Shown one piece after another: positions 11,068 through 22,955 of a stretch of 64,000 nucleotides of DNA. The notes under the pieces are model-generated. The model had not been told where the DNA came from, made no database searches, and worked only from the letters and a program-made list of their open reading frames with translations. The stretch is taken from positions 101,947,340 through 102,011,339 of the forward strand of contig OY740772.1 in assembly GCA_963513935.1 (NCBI GenBank), written 5' to 3'. This DNA comes from Aphrophora alni. Its lineage: Eukaryota; Arthropoda; Insecta; Hemiptera; Aphrophoridae. Position 1 is the first letter of the stretch, and the number at the start of each line of letters is the position of its first letter. The position numbers and the translations under genes were made by a program.

Positions 11068-12584
11068 ATTCATTGACTACTGATTTAAATTTAAATTAGC
11101 TTATAATTGTTGCAGCGACTTTTACACTCACATATCTCCAAAATCACCTAACAACAATAAAAAAACGAATGTTCCCCATTTTTGTAGGTTCAATAGTTAC
11201 CAATAGAATTGTGAAAATGAACGCCGTTGAAACAAAACAAATAAATAAGGGCATAACTTACCATACACAATTACTCAGATATGATTTAAAATTATAATTA
11301 TAAACATAATTAAACTTTATCTTGAAAGTATGAAAAATTACTTATTTTAACTGTTCGTCTACATCGTGCAGTTATGGAAGGTGATTTGTCGTAATTTTAA
11401 TCTTTATATTAAACTAAAAATTTAATTAGTCATATTGTAGGTAGTATATATAACAATGTAGGACTTAAACAACATATTTGTGGAGCTGATAAATAAGAGA
11501 CATTAATAGTGTCCTCGATTAAATCACACTGTACAGTTAGTGTAGGAACTTGCTCTGCACTAATAATCAGCAGTTACGTTTTATATATACTGTTTATTAT
11601 TTATTATGAAACCTAGTTTTATTTCTATAATTAGTTTTATTTATTTATTATGGAAATAAAGTTTAATGTTTTTAAGACGTTATAGTTATTTTAAACGGAA
11701 CGTATCGATTAAGTGAACGATTCATCTTGCCTATTAGGTCTTTATTTGTGTTCTATTTCGACACTGACACTATTATAAGTATTTAAGTTTGAGGGTTTTT
11801 ATTACGCACACAGACTAAGGACTATAGTGTAAGTTTGAGAATCACAAGAAATTTCGACCTACGTGTTTTTACTGATCTTCGGATTCATAATCCCCAATAA
11901 TCCTAACGTGGGATTTCCTGGATAGTGACCCTCTGTCTTCGCTGTTGTTGTATCTACGTATGTATAATAGAGGTTTCAAAAAAGGAAATAGGTAAATTAG
12001 ATTTAGTTATAGGGGACTACAGTGTGCTCACATAGAACCAAATGTAAAGATGGCGAGGATTTTATTCAGTTATTTTTCACATCTCGTAACTTGATTCAAC
12101 ACATTAACTAAGATAAAAATTTGCAGATTTAAATTGTTGACGTGGTGGTAGAAAAACCACATTTCCAATATAATAAATAGTAAAGTTACTGTCAAAAATA
12201 AATGCATGGGGGTGAGTGAGTATGTGTAATTTACTGATAGGCAAAGGAGAGCTGTTAGAAGACATGCCAAGACTCTAGTTATTTTGTTGAATAAGTCTAT
12301 AGAACAAATAATTTTGTATATATGTTTTTGTATTGTGAATTCTACAAAACGGGGAGGGAACTATCTACGAAAGTTAGAGCATTATGTATTTGAGGGGAAA
12401 AAATTTAGTTTAAGTAATGTATTATTTTGTAAAGGGCAGATCTTTTTAAAATCATACAAATCCAAAAATTGTTTTTGTTTTAGGTAATTGATGACATTCC
12501 CAAAACTTTGTTTCCAATAGGTTCCTATTATTTATTACATTTATTTTCTATAATCGTTTTTCATATTGTTATGTTGTATATATT
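11068..12584. other. AT-rich sequence, nothing recognised
   Basis: Short frames only: a 66-codon minus-strand frame at 12070-12270 with a hydrophobic N-terminus and a 67-codon plus-strand frame at 12284-12487. Neither has a recognisable domain or supporting context. Confidence 0.4.
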
Positions 12585-12681
12585 ATAGATTGAAGGAAAG
12601 GATTAACCCCAAAACCACAATACAAAAAACAACGAAACACTAACAACCAATAACTGTATAGTTATGTTTATTCTACCTTAT

Positions 12682-12713
12682 GTACAATTCAGTAACATAG
12701 TTACCATCCTCAG
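12682..12713 (-). ncRNA. Hammerhead-like motif, left arm
   Basis: The minus strand reads CTGAGGA, a GTAAC/GTTAC stem II with loop TAT, then GAATTGTAC. The expected GAAA is changed to GAAT, so this copy is probably inactive. Confidence 0.45.
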
Positions 12714-12783
12714 AGGTTGAGTATTAAACTAACACGTAGTGTTAACACTTAATATACAGTTTATGGAGTTTAGTACTCAACCT

Positions 12784-12815
12784 CTGAGGATGGTAACTAT
12801 GTTACTGAAATGTAC
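12784..12815 (+). ncRNA. Hammerhead-like motif, right arm
   Basis: CTGAGGA, then TGGTAACTATGTTACT (stem II GTAAC/GTTAC), then GAAATGTAC. The core residues CUGANGA and GAAA are intact. The cleavage-site triplet is GTA rather than GTC, which the NUH rule tolerates. Confidence 0.5.
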
Positions 12816-13074
12816 AGAAGGTAGAATAAACATAACTATACAGTGTTTGTGTTGTTAGTGTTTTTTTTTTGTTTTTGTTTTTTTGTTGTGGTTTTGGGAT
12901 TAATCCTTTCCTTTATTGTATATTCTACACAGTGCTCTAGTGATTCTATGAACTATTGTATATGTAATTATTTATGTAAATACAGTAGTGAGATAAATAA
13001 AATATTGTTAATAAATAAATATGTAATTTCGAGCATTAAATTTGGAAACTAATGTGATACTCTTATATTTACGC

Positions 13075-13235
13075 AAAATGGTGTGGCAGAGTCACAGATA
13101 CAAGTGTAGTGAGTGGAGGCTCCTTCACATATGCAGAGCTTCGAAGCTCGTTAGAAATGAAAATAACGCGTCGAGTACCTACAGACTTTTTAATATAAAG
13201 AAATTTATGTGGTCCGCTATCGCCTAGTCGATATT
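13075..13235 (+). repeat. Dispersed repeat, partner of 19315-19470
   Basis: Shares GGAGGCTCCTTCACATATG, CAGAGCTTCGAAGC-like and AGACTTTTTAA blocks, and a CCTAG near its end, with 19.3 kb in the same orientation. No known element was recognised. Confidence 0.55.
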
Positions 13236-14999
13236 AAGAAGAAAAAAAAATAATATAAACAATTACTAGATTAATATTTCTCACAAATCCCTTGAAACCA
13301 ATTTTTGGTAGCAACATTTGAAGGATGTGTTGCATTGTAAATGGGGCTAGGTAAGTTCATTGATGGTGCAGATTAACTTGTTTTATCTTGATTTAATATT
13401 AACTTATAACTTATAATTAGAGTTATTGTTTTACCCTCGACACTATTATAATTTAAATATTTAACCCATCTGCAACTCAGGTTAGTCGTCCATATAATAT
13501 TAATTTTCCATGTAAATTTATTCAAATCTATAATAATTACCAGGGAGTAACAGTGGCTTGTCCCTTAAATGTAAATCAATTTTGCAACTAAATAATGTAA
13601 TTTTCTGGAAAGATATATGTTCAAAATATATGTTGCTAAGTAAATATCAAATACGTTCCAGTTTCTGTTTTCCAGTAAAAAAAAAGGAAAAAAAAAAGTA
13701 AATCAAGTTAATGATGCCATCATTGTACTTGCACAGCCTCAACGTGCAATGCAATACTATCAAATACTCCAATTGTAATGCCTAATAGTGGTTTCCTCGA
13801 GCTTTGTAGGAAATGATAAACCGTAATTTTAGATCAAAGTGACAACAATTATGTCACTTTAGAATCGGTCGTTAGACATATTTGATCAACAAATTAATTC
13901 GATACAGGACTACTTTTTTTGACGTCGTCTTTGTCTCGAAACGTGAATATCACATGTTCTTGACATAGTTCCAAACTAACTTTTTGAGAACATCTTGTCA
14001 ATTTTTCATCACAAGGAGGTGAGATTATTTTATTACATTTGATAATCGCATATTTGGACATAATGTAAGTGGTTATTAATTGAATAATACACGAGATGTG
14101 AACAAAATATTATTTTAAATGCCCACCATTTTGATATTTAAATTCGATTCGTCTGACTTGGTAACGGCTTTAAAATGCATGAACGGTTGAGATCTACTTG
14201 AAGGCAGAAACAAATGTGGATTTGCATAGTTTAAATAAATACATTTTGTAGGTTTAAAATTTTTATCCGCCATATTGAATCAAACTTCATTTTAAAAATT
14301 AGGAATGTGGACATATGGTACGTGATTTTCATGTAAAATTTGACAAGAAAAACGATGTTGACAGCAGTTTTTCGATAAATAGGTTAGTTTTCGAATTCTA
14401 ACTTTTCAACTTTGCATTGACCGATAAATCGAGTTACCAATATAACGGGCTAAAATGCACCTTCGAAACTTTTCTGTTGTGTTTTTACTGCAGAATACAT
14501 CCAATATCGAGCCAGAAAACTATTTTTAACCACTACAATTTAATTTTCCATGCAAAATGAGCAGTTAATTAGTTCCATTGTTGTAACGTAATGCAAACAG
14601 CTGATTTAAACTAGGCCTACTTTCGTAAACGGATATTACTTGAGGTTAGCGGTTTGATATCCTGTAGAAGGGATGCATTTTGAACATTTAATGTATATTG
14701 GTAAACTTTCATATTTTTGTATTAGTATTATATGATTTAACATGATTGTATATTTAAGATAGTTGACTAAAATTTCAAACCTACAAAAAAGTAAGTTTTT
14801 AAACTATGTAGATTCGCTTTCAAGACCTATCATTTATGTAGTGTACTGAATCATACTGTATAAGTGTCCTATGTCAAATTTCATGTTTTAATACTAATGT
14901 TAGTTGCCTAATGTTATCGTGTTTTACGGCAACAACGGTTTGACGAAAATAACTTTTCTGTTTCCTGAAGCCATTAAATGTGAAAATTAATTAATTAAA

Positions 15000-15001
<2 letters not shown>
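13236..15001. other. AT-rich sequence, nothing recognised
   Basis: Mixed AT-rich DNA without frames longer than about 60 codons or recognised repeats. One TAGGCCTA palindrome lies at 14612. Confidence 0.4.

Positions 15002-15064
<63 letters not shown>
15002..15064. repeat. (TA)n microsatellite
   Basis: About 31 uninterrupted AT units. Confidence 0.95.
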
Positions 15065-15069
<5 letters not shown>

Positions 15070-16660
15070 TTTGCATTTACTTGGTAAGTGAAATTATTGT
15101 AGTTGTAAAGCTGATGATTCAATTTGTTTATTTTTTAAAAAATATCATAACAAAAACAAGACACTTAAAATAATCTTTTAGGAAAATAATTTTAAAGAAT
15201 AAAACATTTTAATTATAGCCAATTCAAAAAAAACCTTTGATATCATTGAAAAGATGGGTCTCTGTAATATTGAAATTTTCGATAAACCTATTCCTTAAAT
15301 GGTTACAAAATTTACATGCTATCGTAATATTTCAATAGTTGTGTTTTCTAAAATATTTTTGACTATTTTAGACATCCACTGAGATGATGTATGGATTATA
15401 AAAAACTTAAGTAACTTCTTTAATGAAAAACTTAAATATGAAAAACGAACTTGTTAAATATTGGTTATACTCAGGATTACAATTTTCTTAACATTTCTAC
15501 AATTATTGTTTTAAACGTGTATTAATGTTTATTGTTCACTATTGTTTTATTGTTTTATTGTTCACAATCGTTATTAATATATTATATTTATGAATAACAA
15601 GCAGAAGAAGAATATGTCGTGAACTCAGCGGAAGATGTAGGATATGATGACTTGTATATCCTCTACTTTTATCTTTATCAGATCTAAATATTTTAGTTCA
15701 TAATAACACCTTAGAACAAAACAGAAAGTTAATTAAATGGGATAATTTCGGAATTATAATACTTGTTAATACACTATACAGTCTACACAAGGGAACCCTC
15801 TAAAAAAGAAAATGAAAAAGAAGGAAGTCATTTACAAGATAATTTTTATACTAGTCGTTTTATGCATGGTTTGAAACTGTCCTTCAGGGGCTCGATATAG
15901 TGAGTACGGAATGTTGTATGTAGTACACCCTTTACAAGTAGTTTTTCTATAGACTCCTATCTTCCATATCTTCTACAAGTCTTTTTGGCAAACTCTTGTT
16001 CACATCCGACCTGGATATTATTAGAAAATTCGACGACTAAGTGTCCTTAATATAATTGTCTTCTCTTTGTATTTTTAACAAAGCAACGGTGACCGAGAAG
16101 TATTTATCTTACAAATAAAACATGGGTAGTGTAGACAATGACAAGCAATCGGGAAAGAAAAAATACTACTGACTGAGATCATCTAGCATTACTAAGATTT
16201 ATTGTATGTGAAAAATAAGAATTTAACTATAGTGCAAGAATAATACAGAGTTTAGGAATAAAATGAGAAAGATTTGCTGGGAAACATAAACATGACTGAA
16301 ATGGCTGACACATTGTCCTACGTAAAGGGGAAATGATAGTAGAAATTTGTATGGCACAACCTTGAAGAATAATATAAAAACCGAGATTGAGATGTATACG
16401 AGTAGATTATGTGAGAACTACTAGTTGCTCTTAGAATAAGAGCGACTGTGTAGGCTACTGCAGACAGGCAAGAGTGGAATAGAGTTATTGCAGAGGGAAA
16501 GGATATTGAAGGACTACATATACTAAAAGGTAATCTTCGTTAAAATATAACCGTTTTTAAATAACATATTTATATTTTGGTACATTAGTATCTAATATTT
16601 AATTTAATAATTGTAAACTAACTTTAATGTAATAGCAGATATTTCTTGTTGAATCTCCAT
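15065..16660. other. AT-rich sequence, nothing recognised
   Basis: No coding or structured feature was recognised. Confidence 0.4.
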
Positions 16661-16920
16661 ATTCAAGGATAAAATAAAGCAAAAGCTTAAAGTTTCAAAT
16701 ATTTAATAGTATAAATGAGCTACAATTGTTTCGCCTTGTGGCATCGTCGGGCAACTGATAATTTACAGGTATAGACAACTATTTAAACATAAGTACAGGA
16801 AACTGAAATACAATAGAGAAATCGGGAAAGGTAGGGGGGGGGATGACCTAGAAGGTAGATATAGGTTAATGAACTATATTTGAAACTTTAAGCTTTTGCT
16901 TTATTTTATCCTTGAATTGT
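16661..16920. mobile_element. Small inverted-repeat element with one hammerhead-like motif
   Basis: TTCAAGGATAAAATAAAGCA with about 20 further bases (16664-16700) is the reverse complement of 16876-16915. The left flank and arm are also found near 36.0 kb in opposite orientation, sharing ATGGAG(A/T)TTCAACAAGAAA. A hammerhead-like motif lies inside the left arm. No coding sequence is present. Confidence 0.65.
16721..16750 (-). ncRNA. Hammerhead-like motif
   Basis: The minus strand reads CCGACGA (one change from CTGACGA), then TGCCACAAGGC with a GCC/GGC stem II, then GAAACAATTGTA. The U-to-C change in the core would be expected to reduce activity. Confidence 0.45.
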
Positions 16921-17104
16921 AAACTAGTTTACATTATTAATATAACTCTCTTAGATAACAAAAAAAATAATACAAATATTCAGTAATTATTTATTAGTTC
17001 AAATTTGGTTAATGTAGTGAGTGAAAAAATAATAAACATGTTAATGTTTATTACCAATAGAACAAACATTATTCCAGTACAATCACGAATGTGATCATGG
17101 TTAG

Positions 17105-17315
17105 TTTGCATATAAATTTCCATTAAAACTACGGAATATTAGGTCACTATTTACTGGAAGTTATCTTAGTGCCAAGGGAACGAGAATAGAAGTAAAACTA
17201 AACGTTGTTTATGGCTGAAGTTTCTTATACAGTTCGATATTATTATTAATGGCTTCTTTATTTTCAGCCGCAGGTAAACTAGCTTTCTATAAATACATTC
17301 ACTAGATTTTAAATT
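17105..17315 (+). repeat. Dispersed repeat, partner of 27025-27215
   Basis: Shares ATTAAAACTACRGA, AAGGGAACKRGARYAGAAG, AAAACTAAACRTTGTT and ATATTATTATTAATG with the 27.1 kb copy in the same order and orientation. No coding potential was recognised. Confidence 0.7.
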
Positions 17316-17847
17316 AATCAACAATACTTAAGGAACTAATTCTGAGTAAGAAAAACCGAAGACGTTTCGTTTTCTAGTTACTGCTACAAAAATATTACGC
17401 CCTAATTTGTTCTATGAATTTCCGATAGCACTGATGTAAAGAAAAAAACATAACTTCCCCCTCCCCCATTAAAATAAAATTGTTACGTGCTTAATAAAAT
17501 TATCAAACCTTTCAACACAATCTCCAGGGATTTAAATTGTCAGAAAAATTATAACAATGAAAGTAACAAAAAAATAGTAATAATTAGGTTACTCAAATTT
17601 TGTTTAAGGATTATCAAGAACATATTTATTCCATTCTATAAATCCAACGTGCTTCTCATACATCTTGGTTACTTTTGTTTTTAACAAAAGTAGAATTTTT
17701 GTAATTTATAACTTAATAAATTCTCTACATATTTTGTGAAAATTGTTTTGTGTTGGATTAGTCATTTAATAACTTCATTAATACTTGAGACATAAAAAAA
17801 CTGTTCTTTATGCCTTACTGATTGGTCGTATTATTTTTAATATTTTT
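17316..17847. other. AT-rich sequence, nothing recognised
   Basis: Only a 65-codon frame (17487-17684) rich in I, K and N, as expected by chance in AT-rich DNA. Confidence 0.4.
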
Positions 17848-17882
17848 TAACTTGCTTGAGCAAGCATGTGTCAAAAATGATT

Positions 17883-17917
17883 GACAGCTGTTTCGCCTAT
17901 TTGTCAGGCATCATTAG
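17883..17917 (-). ncRNA. Hammerhead-like motif, left arm
   Basis: The minus strand reads CTAATGA (one change from CTGATGA), then TGCCTGACAAATAGGC with a GCCT/AGGC stem II, then GAAACAGCTGTC ending in a GTC triplet. Confidence 0.55.
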
Positions 17918-18221
17918 AACATAACATTTACTAAAAAACACTTCATAATAAACACTTCATAATGTAGTTTTTCTGACTACAAAAGTACTCAGAAAAACTT
18001 CTTACACTTAAAAAACACTATTTACACATTAAAACATTAAAAATAACTTTGTCAGGTACGCGTTTCGTTACTAGTAAGAAATCTGTCTTTATACGAGTAC
18101 AACTGACCAAGCTATTGTACCTAACTGTTTTAATGTGTAAATGGTGATTTTTAGGTGTACTTTAATTTTATCTGGTTCCTATTGTAGCTTTTATGATGTG
18201 TTTTTGAGTGAATTTTAAGTT

Positions 18222-18257
18222 CTGAGGATAGATGACGAATAGGCGAAAAAGCTGTCA
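18222..18257 (+). ncRNA. Hammerhead-like motif, right arm
   Basis: CTGAGGA, a decayed stem II ending in AATAGGC, then GAAAAAGCTGTC. Between the two arms every core residue is represented, so the ancestral motif can be inferred as intact. Confidence 0.5.
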
Positions 18258-18290
18258 AAAATTATTGACACAAGATTGCTCAGCAAGTTA

Positions 18291-19314
18291 AAAATAAATA
18301 AAATTATTTTTTTAAAAACATATTAAAACATGTGTTTTTCTAGTGTTTCTAGTGATATTCTTTATCAGAACCACTGTGTTGTCTAATATCAGTCTTGTTA
18401 TAGCTTTGGGCCTACGTATCCAATTTAAATAAAGATAACGCGATAAAATAAATTCTTATAAAATAACACTATACTAAAAAAAGTATAAGTTATTTTCAAG
18501 TTTTACGTTGACAGACAGATTATTATAAATGAAGAGATAAGAATAATATATTTGTTCACATTCAAAACTTAATTTTTTATTCTAATGCACAACAACTTTA
18601 CTCTCATTTGAAAGACATAATTGTATATAAATACAAATAAACATGGACGACAAATATTAGTCACATAAAACATATTGGTGTTTAGTGTATTAGTGTATTG
18701 AAAACAAAATTTGGAATTGATCATTTGTTCTGAATTTACATTTAAATCCTACCTGTTGAGTTACTCTTATTGATTGGTCACAATAACTGTTTTCAATTTA
18801 TCTACACTGAGCAAGTTGTAGTTAATTCAACTAGCTGAAAAAAATTGTAGATCATCTCAAAAAAATGTAAATTCATTTTAGTAAACAAGCCACTTAAAAT
18901 TATATTTTTAAATATAACAAAGTATATTATTATTATATAACAAAGTATAACTAATATTATTTGTATTATTGTGACTTTTTTCTTGTTTAGTCAGGTAAAA
19001 CGATTTATGGCTCGCAATTCCATCTTTATTTATTCTTTCATTCACTAGAAGTCGATACACGTTTTTGTAAATATTAAATTACACAAACATTTCACACGCA
19101 TTCACAATATTATATGTAAAATTTAAATTTTTTTGTTTACATGTTTAAAAAGACTGTACTCACCACGACGAATCTCGTGCCAAAATAGACTAAATTTAAA
19201 TAGACTACAATTATTCATATTTCAATTCTGCAAAGATATGTGCGAACCCCACCGTCCTACTATTATTGTGAAAAAATTAATTTTGAACACAGTCCTCCCA
19301 TGAAAGTAATTACG
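18291..19314. other. AT-rich sequence, nothing recognised
   Basis: No coding or structured feature was recognised. Confidence 0.4.
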
Positions 19315-19470
19315 ATTATTTGGTAGTTCCGAGTAACGAGAGAAGGCTCTTTCACATATGAACAGCTTAGAGGCCCGCTAGGTTCGAGACTTGAGACGAG
19401 AGACGCTAGTGGAGACTTTTTAAAATGTACACATCTACGTAGCAAGTTAGTGCCTAGCCAACGTCATAAA
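19315..19470 (+). repeat. Dispersed repeat, partner of 13075-13235
   Basis: AAGGCTCTTTCACATATG, a GCTTAGAGGCCCG segment and AGACTTTTTAAAATG match the first copy. The repeat ends just before the foldback at 19487. Confidence 0.55.
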
Positions 19471-19540
19471 AGTAGTAATCTACAAGATAGAATAAAACTC
19501 GAACACAAGTTCTAACTAAAACTACGTTTACTTAATCAAA

Positions 19541-19571
19541 CGCGTTTCGACGTCAAAGACGTCTTCCTCAG
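19541..19571 (-). ncRNA. Hammerhead-like motif, left arm
   Basis: The minus strand reads CTGAGGA, then AGACGTCTTTGACGTC with a perfect GACGTC/GACGTC stem II, then GAAACGCG. All core residues are intact. The usual GTC is GTT. Confidence 0.6.
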
Positions 19572-19615
19572 TGATACAATTTAGTTAAAGTTTAGCTATT
19601 GTAGCTCAAGTATCA

Positions 19616-19647
19616 CTGAAGATGGCGAATTTGTCATGAAACGCGTT
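19616..19647 (+). ncRNA. Hammerhead-like motif, right arm
   Basis: CTGAAGA, then TGGCGAATTTGTCA with TGGC/GTCA as stem II, then T and GAAACGCGTT. The core is intact except for an extra T before GAAA. Confidence 0.55.
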
Positions 19648-19701
19648 TGATTAAGTAAACGTAATTTTTGTGAGATCTTGAGTTCAAGTTTTATTCTATG
19701 T

Positions 19702-22700
19702 AATATTATCTCACAAGTCAAGCTCAATATTTAATTATAGTGATTTAGAGAATTAAGCGGCTCAGAAAACAAGAGTAATATCGGTTTTATTACAGGGTTA
19801 TGTTCATTAAATTTTATAACTAAAACATATTTTACAACACTTTATCTGGTGCAATATATTTCACACATTTCGTAGTTATTTATCTAGTACACTGTTCATA
19901 TATTCACATAAAGCAAATATTTGTTCCCTTGACAACGCAATGGAATAGTATTCAAGGCACGTGAAATATGAGCTTAGTAATTTGCAATACTCAAGGGGTA
20001 ATCCTAATAATAGTTTATCTTTTATGCAGGGAAATACTCTGGGAAATCAGTGTGTTGGAGGGAAGTTGGTACGAGTTGCTCTGAGTTTACAACGCATTTT
20101 ATAGTTTAACAGTTTCGATATTTTTATTCAAATTTGTACATATATTTTTCTTTCATGTTATTTAATCACCTTATAAAAAAAGAAGAAAAAAATTGTATAA
20201 AGTATAAATCATAGTTTTAAATACTCTAATAGCGTAAAGGTTGGAGGAGAACAAGAGTTGGTCAATTAAAAGCTGAAGGTAAAGATAAAAATGCCGGTTT
20301 TAACTAAAGAATACGCAAAGATAGGGGTAGATCCTGCCAAGAACCCTCTTATTTACCACAATTGTGCTCGAGCTCCAGATGCGGCATTCAATTTCTGAAT
20401 GGTAAAATATTGTTTAAAAACCTTTAAAACACTAAAACTCTAAGGATAAACCCGAGTGTAACAAATGTTTTCGAAAAACATTAAATTAATGTATGTGTGA
20501 AAACAAACTATAAACAATATTTGTGTCTTTAAAATGTTTTGAAATATTATTATCAAAATCATGAGCTGATTTCGTCCTGAAAAATGAAAATCATAATTTA
20601 AGACATATTAAAAATATTAGTCAAAAGAGTAACATAATATCATATACTCATACAAATAATAACGTTTAAATAAAGTTAATTATACTAAAATAAATGTGCA
20701 AAAAAATAACAAGATTACCTCGTTAATTTTGTTAGTGTAAATTTATTTAAAAAATCTTTACTGGTTATTTTTTATTCTTTAGTACGAAATAATTTTATTG
20801 TTTGTAATAGTACTCTGAAAATTAGCATTGTATTTACCGCGAAAAGGGAAAATTTTATAAGGCTATTAGTATATTAATACATGTTACGTTAAGCGACATT
20901 ATACACTTTCATTGAACTGTCATACTGACGTGGGAAACTTGTTCAGTTAACAGCTGTCAGCTTTCATTCATGTCTATATTAAGAAGGCTGTTGTATATGT
21001 ATTTGTTATTATTTTTAGCGTCTTACCACTGATAATACGAATATAAGAAATATACACAGAGAGAGAAAAATAAAACACTTTTTAAATCCACAGCTTGTGT
21101 TTATTACACAAATATTTTTAACTTTTTAAGATCATTGACGGATGAGCAAATGATAAATATTAATGATAATGTTTACTTAGTTATGATTTTTAACAGATGA
21201 CATAACCTGTAAAGATATAAACCTGTAATGATGATATAACCTTAAAACAATGATTGTGGATTTTTAAAACTTGTTCTCTAAATGTAATATTGGACTTTCA
21301 AGTGAAAATCCCAAGTTTTAAAATAATTTAATTTGTACTTTAAATCACCACCAAATATTCCTTCAGTAGAAATTGCTAGAGAGATTAGGCTGATTTTCTG
21401 AAGTACCACGCATGATCAGAGCTTGTACATATTCAGTAAGAAGATTTTGAGACTAGCGTTGAAAGTTAATTGTGTTTTCTATGTTTTCGTTGCTACCCAG
21501 GAAATGATCGACTATCCTCCCTTCAGGTGGGTCAAACGACCTAAAGATGACTTTAATTATTAGCACACCCATTAAATAGATGAAAATATGGCTTGCAAAT
21601 CACTTAATGCTTTCTACCCCTTTTTTCTGATAAGTTATTAAGCATAACGTGTAATGATGTAACTTAGTGTTTATAAAAACTGGCTTGTGTTGTTATTACC
21701 ATGACAACTTCGGGTGACCGTTTCTCTTCTTATTTATCAACTAAGTAACTAAGTCGTTATTATAATTTTTATGTATAATACCCTGTGTATAATAGCACAT
21801 AGATTTTAATTTTATTGTAAGTATTCAATATTTATATATTTATTTTCCTGTTAAAGGTAAATAGATTACAATTAGTCATTTTACAAGGTTTAAGTTGATT
21901 TGATGGTGCAAAATATTACACAGTATTAACCTAATAATATGGAAGTTAAAGAAAAGCTATGTTGAAAAACTGATTTTGAAATGCTGGACATTTTTGAAAT
22001 CTTTAATATGTTTAACTGGGTAACGAACAATGCAAAATGGCACAAAAACCACATATATTAGGGATGTATTATATATTTTGATTCTTTCTTTGCGTACACA
22101 GACGAAAAACTCTCGGTGATCATCGCCTTAAGAATGGAACATAAGATAAAGATCTCCATCTATCGACGATTCTAATTGCTTCAAGGACGAAAGAGAACAA
22201 GAGTTATTCAAATATATTATATAATTATATCAGAATTTCAATTGAAAAAAGTCAATTTGTTAATAATTATATTATTTTGAATTATTTATACTGTATGTGT
22301 TCAATATGAGTGAAAAGATTTACTTTGGATATTTTTAATTTCCTCTTTAGTTGTTATACAATTTATTTTAATGATACTGCATATTATGCAATGCATTATG
22401 TTATTTTAATACTCAATAATACTTACATTTATCGTCTTCAATATAATAGTAAATGTAAAATTTATATTATCAAGAGCTATAACAAATTGCTAATGTAAGC
22501 GGTAGCACACAAAGTAGTTTATCATAATAAAAGCTAGAAGGGAAGCAGGTGTTGCTATTCTATTCTGTTGCCACAGATGTTGGATTGTGATGTCCAACAG
22601 ATCCAATATCGGAAACCGTTAATAAAATCTATGCCATGGTGAGATTAAAACAATAATAAATTAGCAATTATAACGCCAATACCAAATTTATTTAATTCGT

Positions 22701-22735
22701 TTGCAAAAAAAGGGGGAAGGAACTATACAAGTTTT
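19702..22735. other. AT-rich sequence, no gene recognised
   Basis: A short block near 20237-20258 (GGAGGAGAACAAGAG) resembles part of the 35.3 kb dispersed repeat. A 35-codon frame starting at 20291 has no recognisable domain. The rest is plain AT-rich DNA, including a hydrophobic 62-codon frame at 22310-22498. Confidence 0.4.
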
Positions 22736-22739
22736 TAAA

Positions 22740-22955
22740 ATCTTTTTCTTGTTGTTGTTGAAACCCTTTCGGTTATAATCGATTTATTGAATAGAAGATC
22801 CTTAGTCCTCAAATACTCTAAGAGTTGTTCAAGAGAGTGGTGATAGGAAAGATGATAGATAGGGATCTAACACAAGACCTAAAAAATGTGTAGATTCAGC
22901 TAGGGTCTCTGGGGATTGCAATGCCTTAAATAAGTGAGCTCCTTACGGATTTTAT
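22740..22955 (+). repeat. Dispersed repeat family, copy D
   Basis: Contains AACCCTTTCGGTTATAATC, GTGATAGGAAAGATGATAGA, AATGTGTAGATTCAGCTAGG and CTGGGGATTG in the order seen at 2.5-2.7 kb. Confidence 0.6.

Larger units (their letters stand above)
12585..12915. mobile_element. Foldback element with paired hammerhead-like motifs
   Basis: Two arms of about 145 bp (roughly 12590-12729 and 12764-12910) are close reverse complements around a 35-bp loop. They share AGTACTCAACCTCTGAGGAT on the right arm with its complement on the left, TATAGTTATGTTTATTCTAC on the left, and an outer GGATTAA..CCCAAAACCACAA block. Each arm contains a hammerhead-like core pointing outward. There is no coding sequence. 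The layout matches the ends of the PLE at 45.4-46.1 kb without its interior, so I infer a PLE-derived non-autonomous hairpin. Confidence 0.75.
17848..18290. mobile_element. Foldback element with paired hammerhead-like motifs
   Basis: The outer arms 17848-17920 and 18219-18290 are reverse complements ending TAACTTGCT and AGCAAGTTA. A shorter inner inverted pair (near 18005-18035 and 18125-18160, TTTACACATTAAAACA and its complement) continues the fold. Each outer arm carries a hammerhead-like core facing outward. The interior is non-coding. Confidence 0.75.
19487..19701. mobile_element. Foldback element with paired hammerhead-like motifs
   Basis: The arms 19487-19577 and 19609-19701 are reverse complements. 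They share ATAGAATAAAACT outermost and TTACTTAATCAAACGCGTTT inside, around a loop of about 30 bp. Each arm contains an outward-facing hammerhead-like core. No coding sequence is present. Confidence 0.8.

Noticed and set aside
13938..13950. TCTCGAAACGTG as a hammerhead-like end
   Set aside because: The upstream TTGACGTCGTC does not form a stem II with the bases before GAAAC, and the core box is absent.
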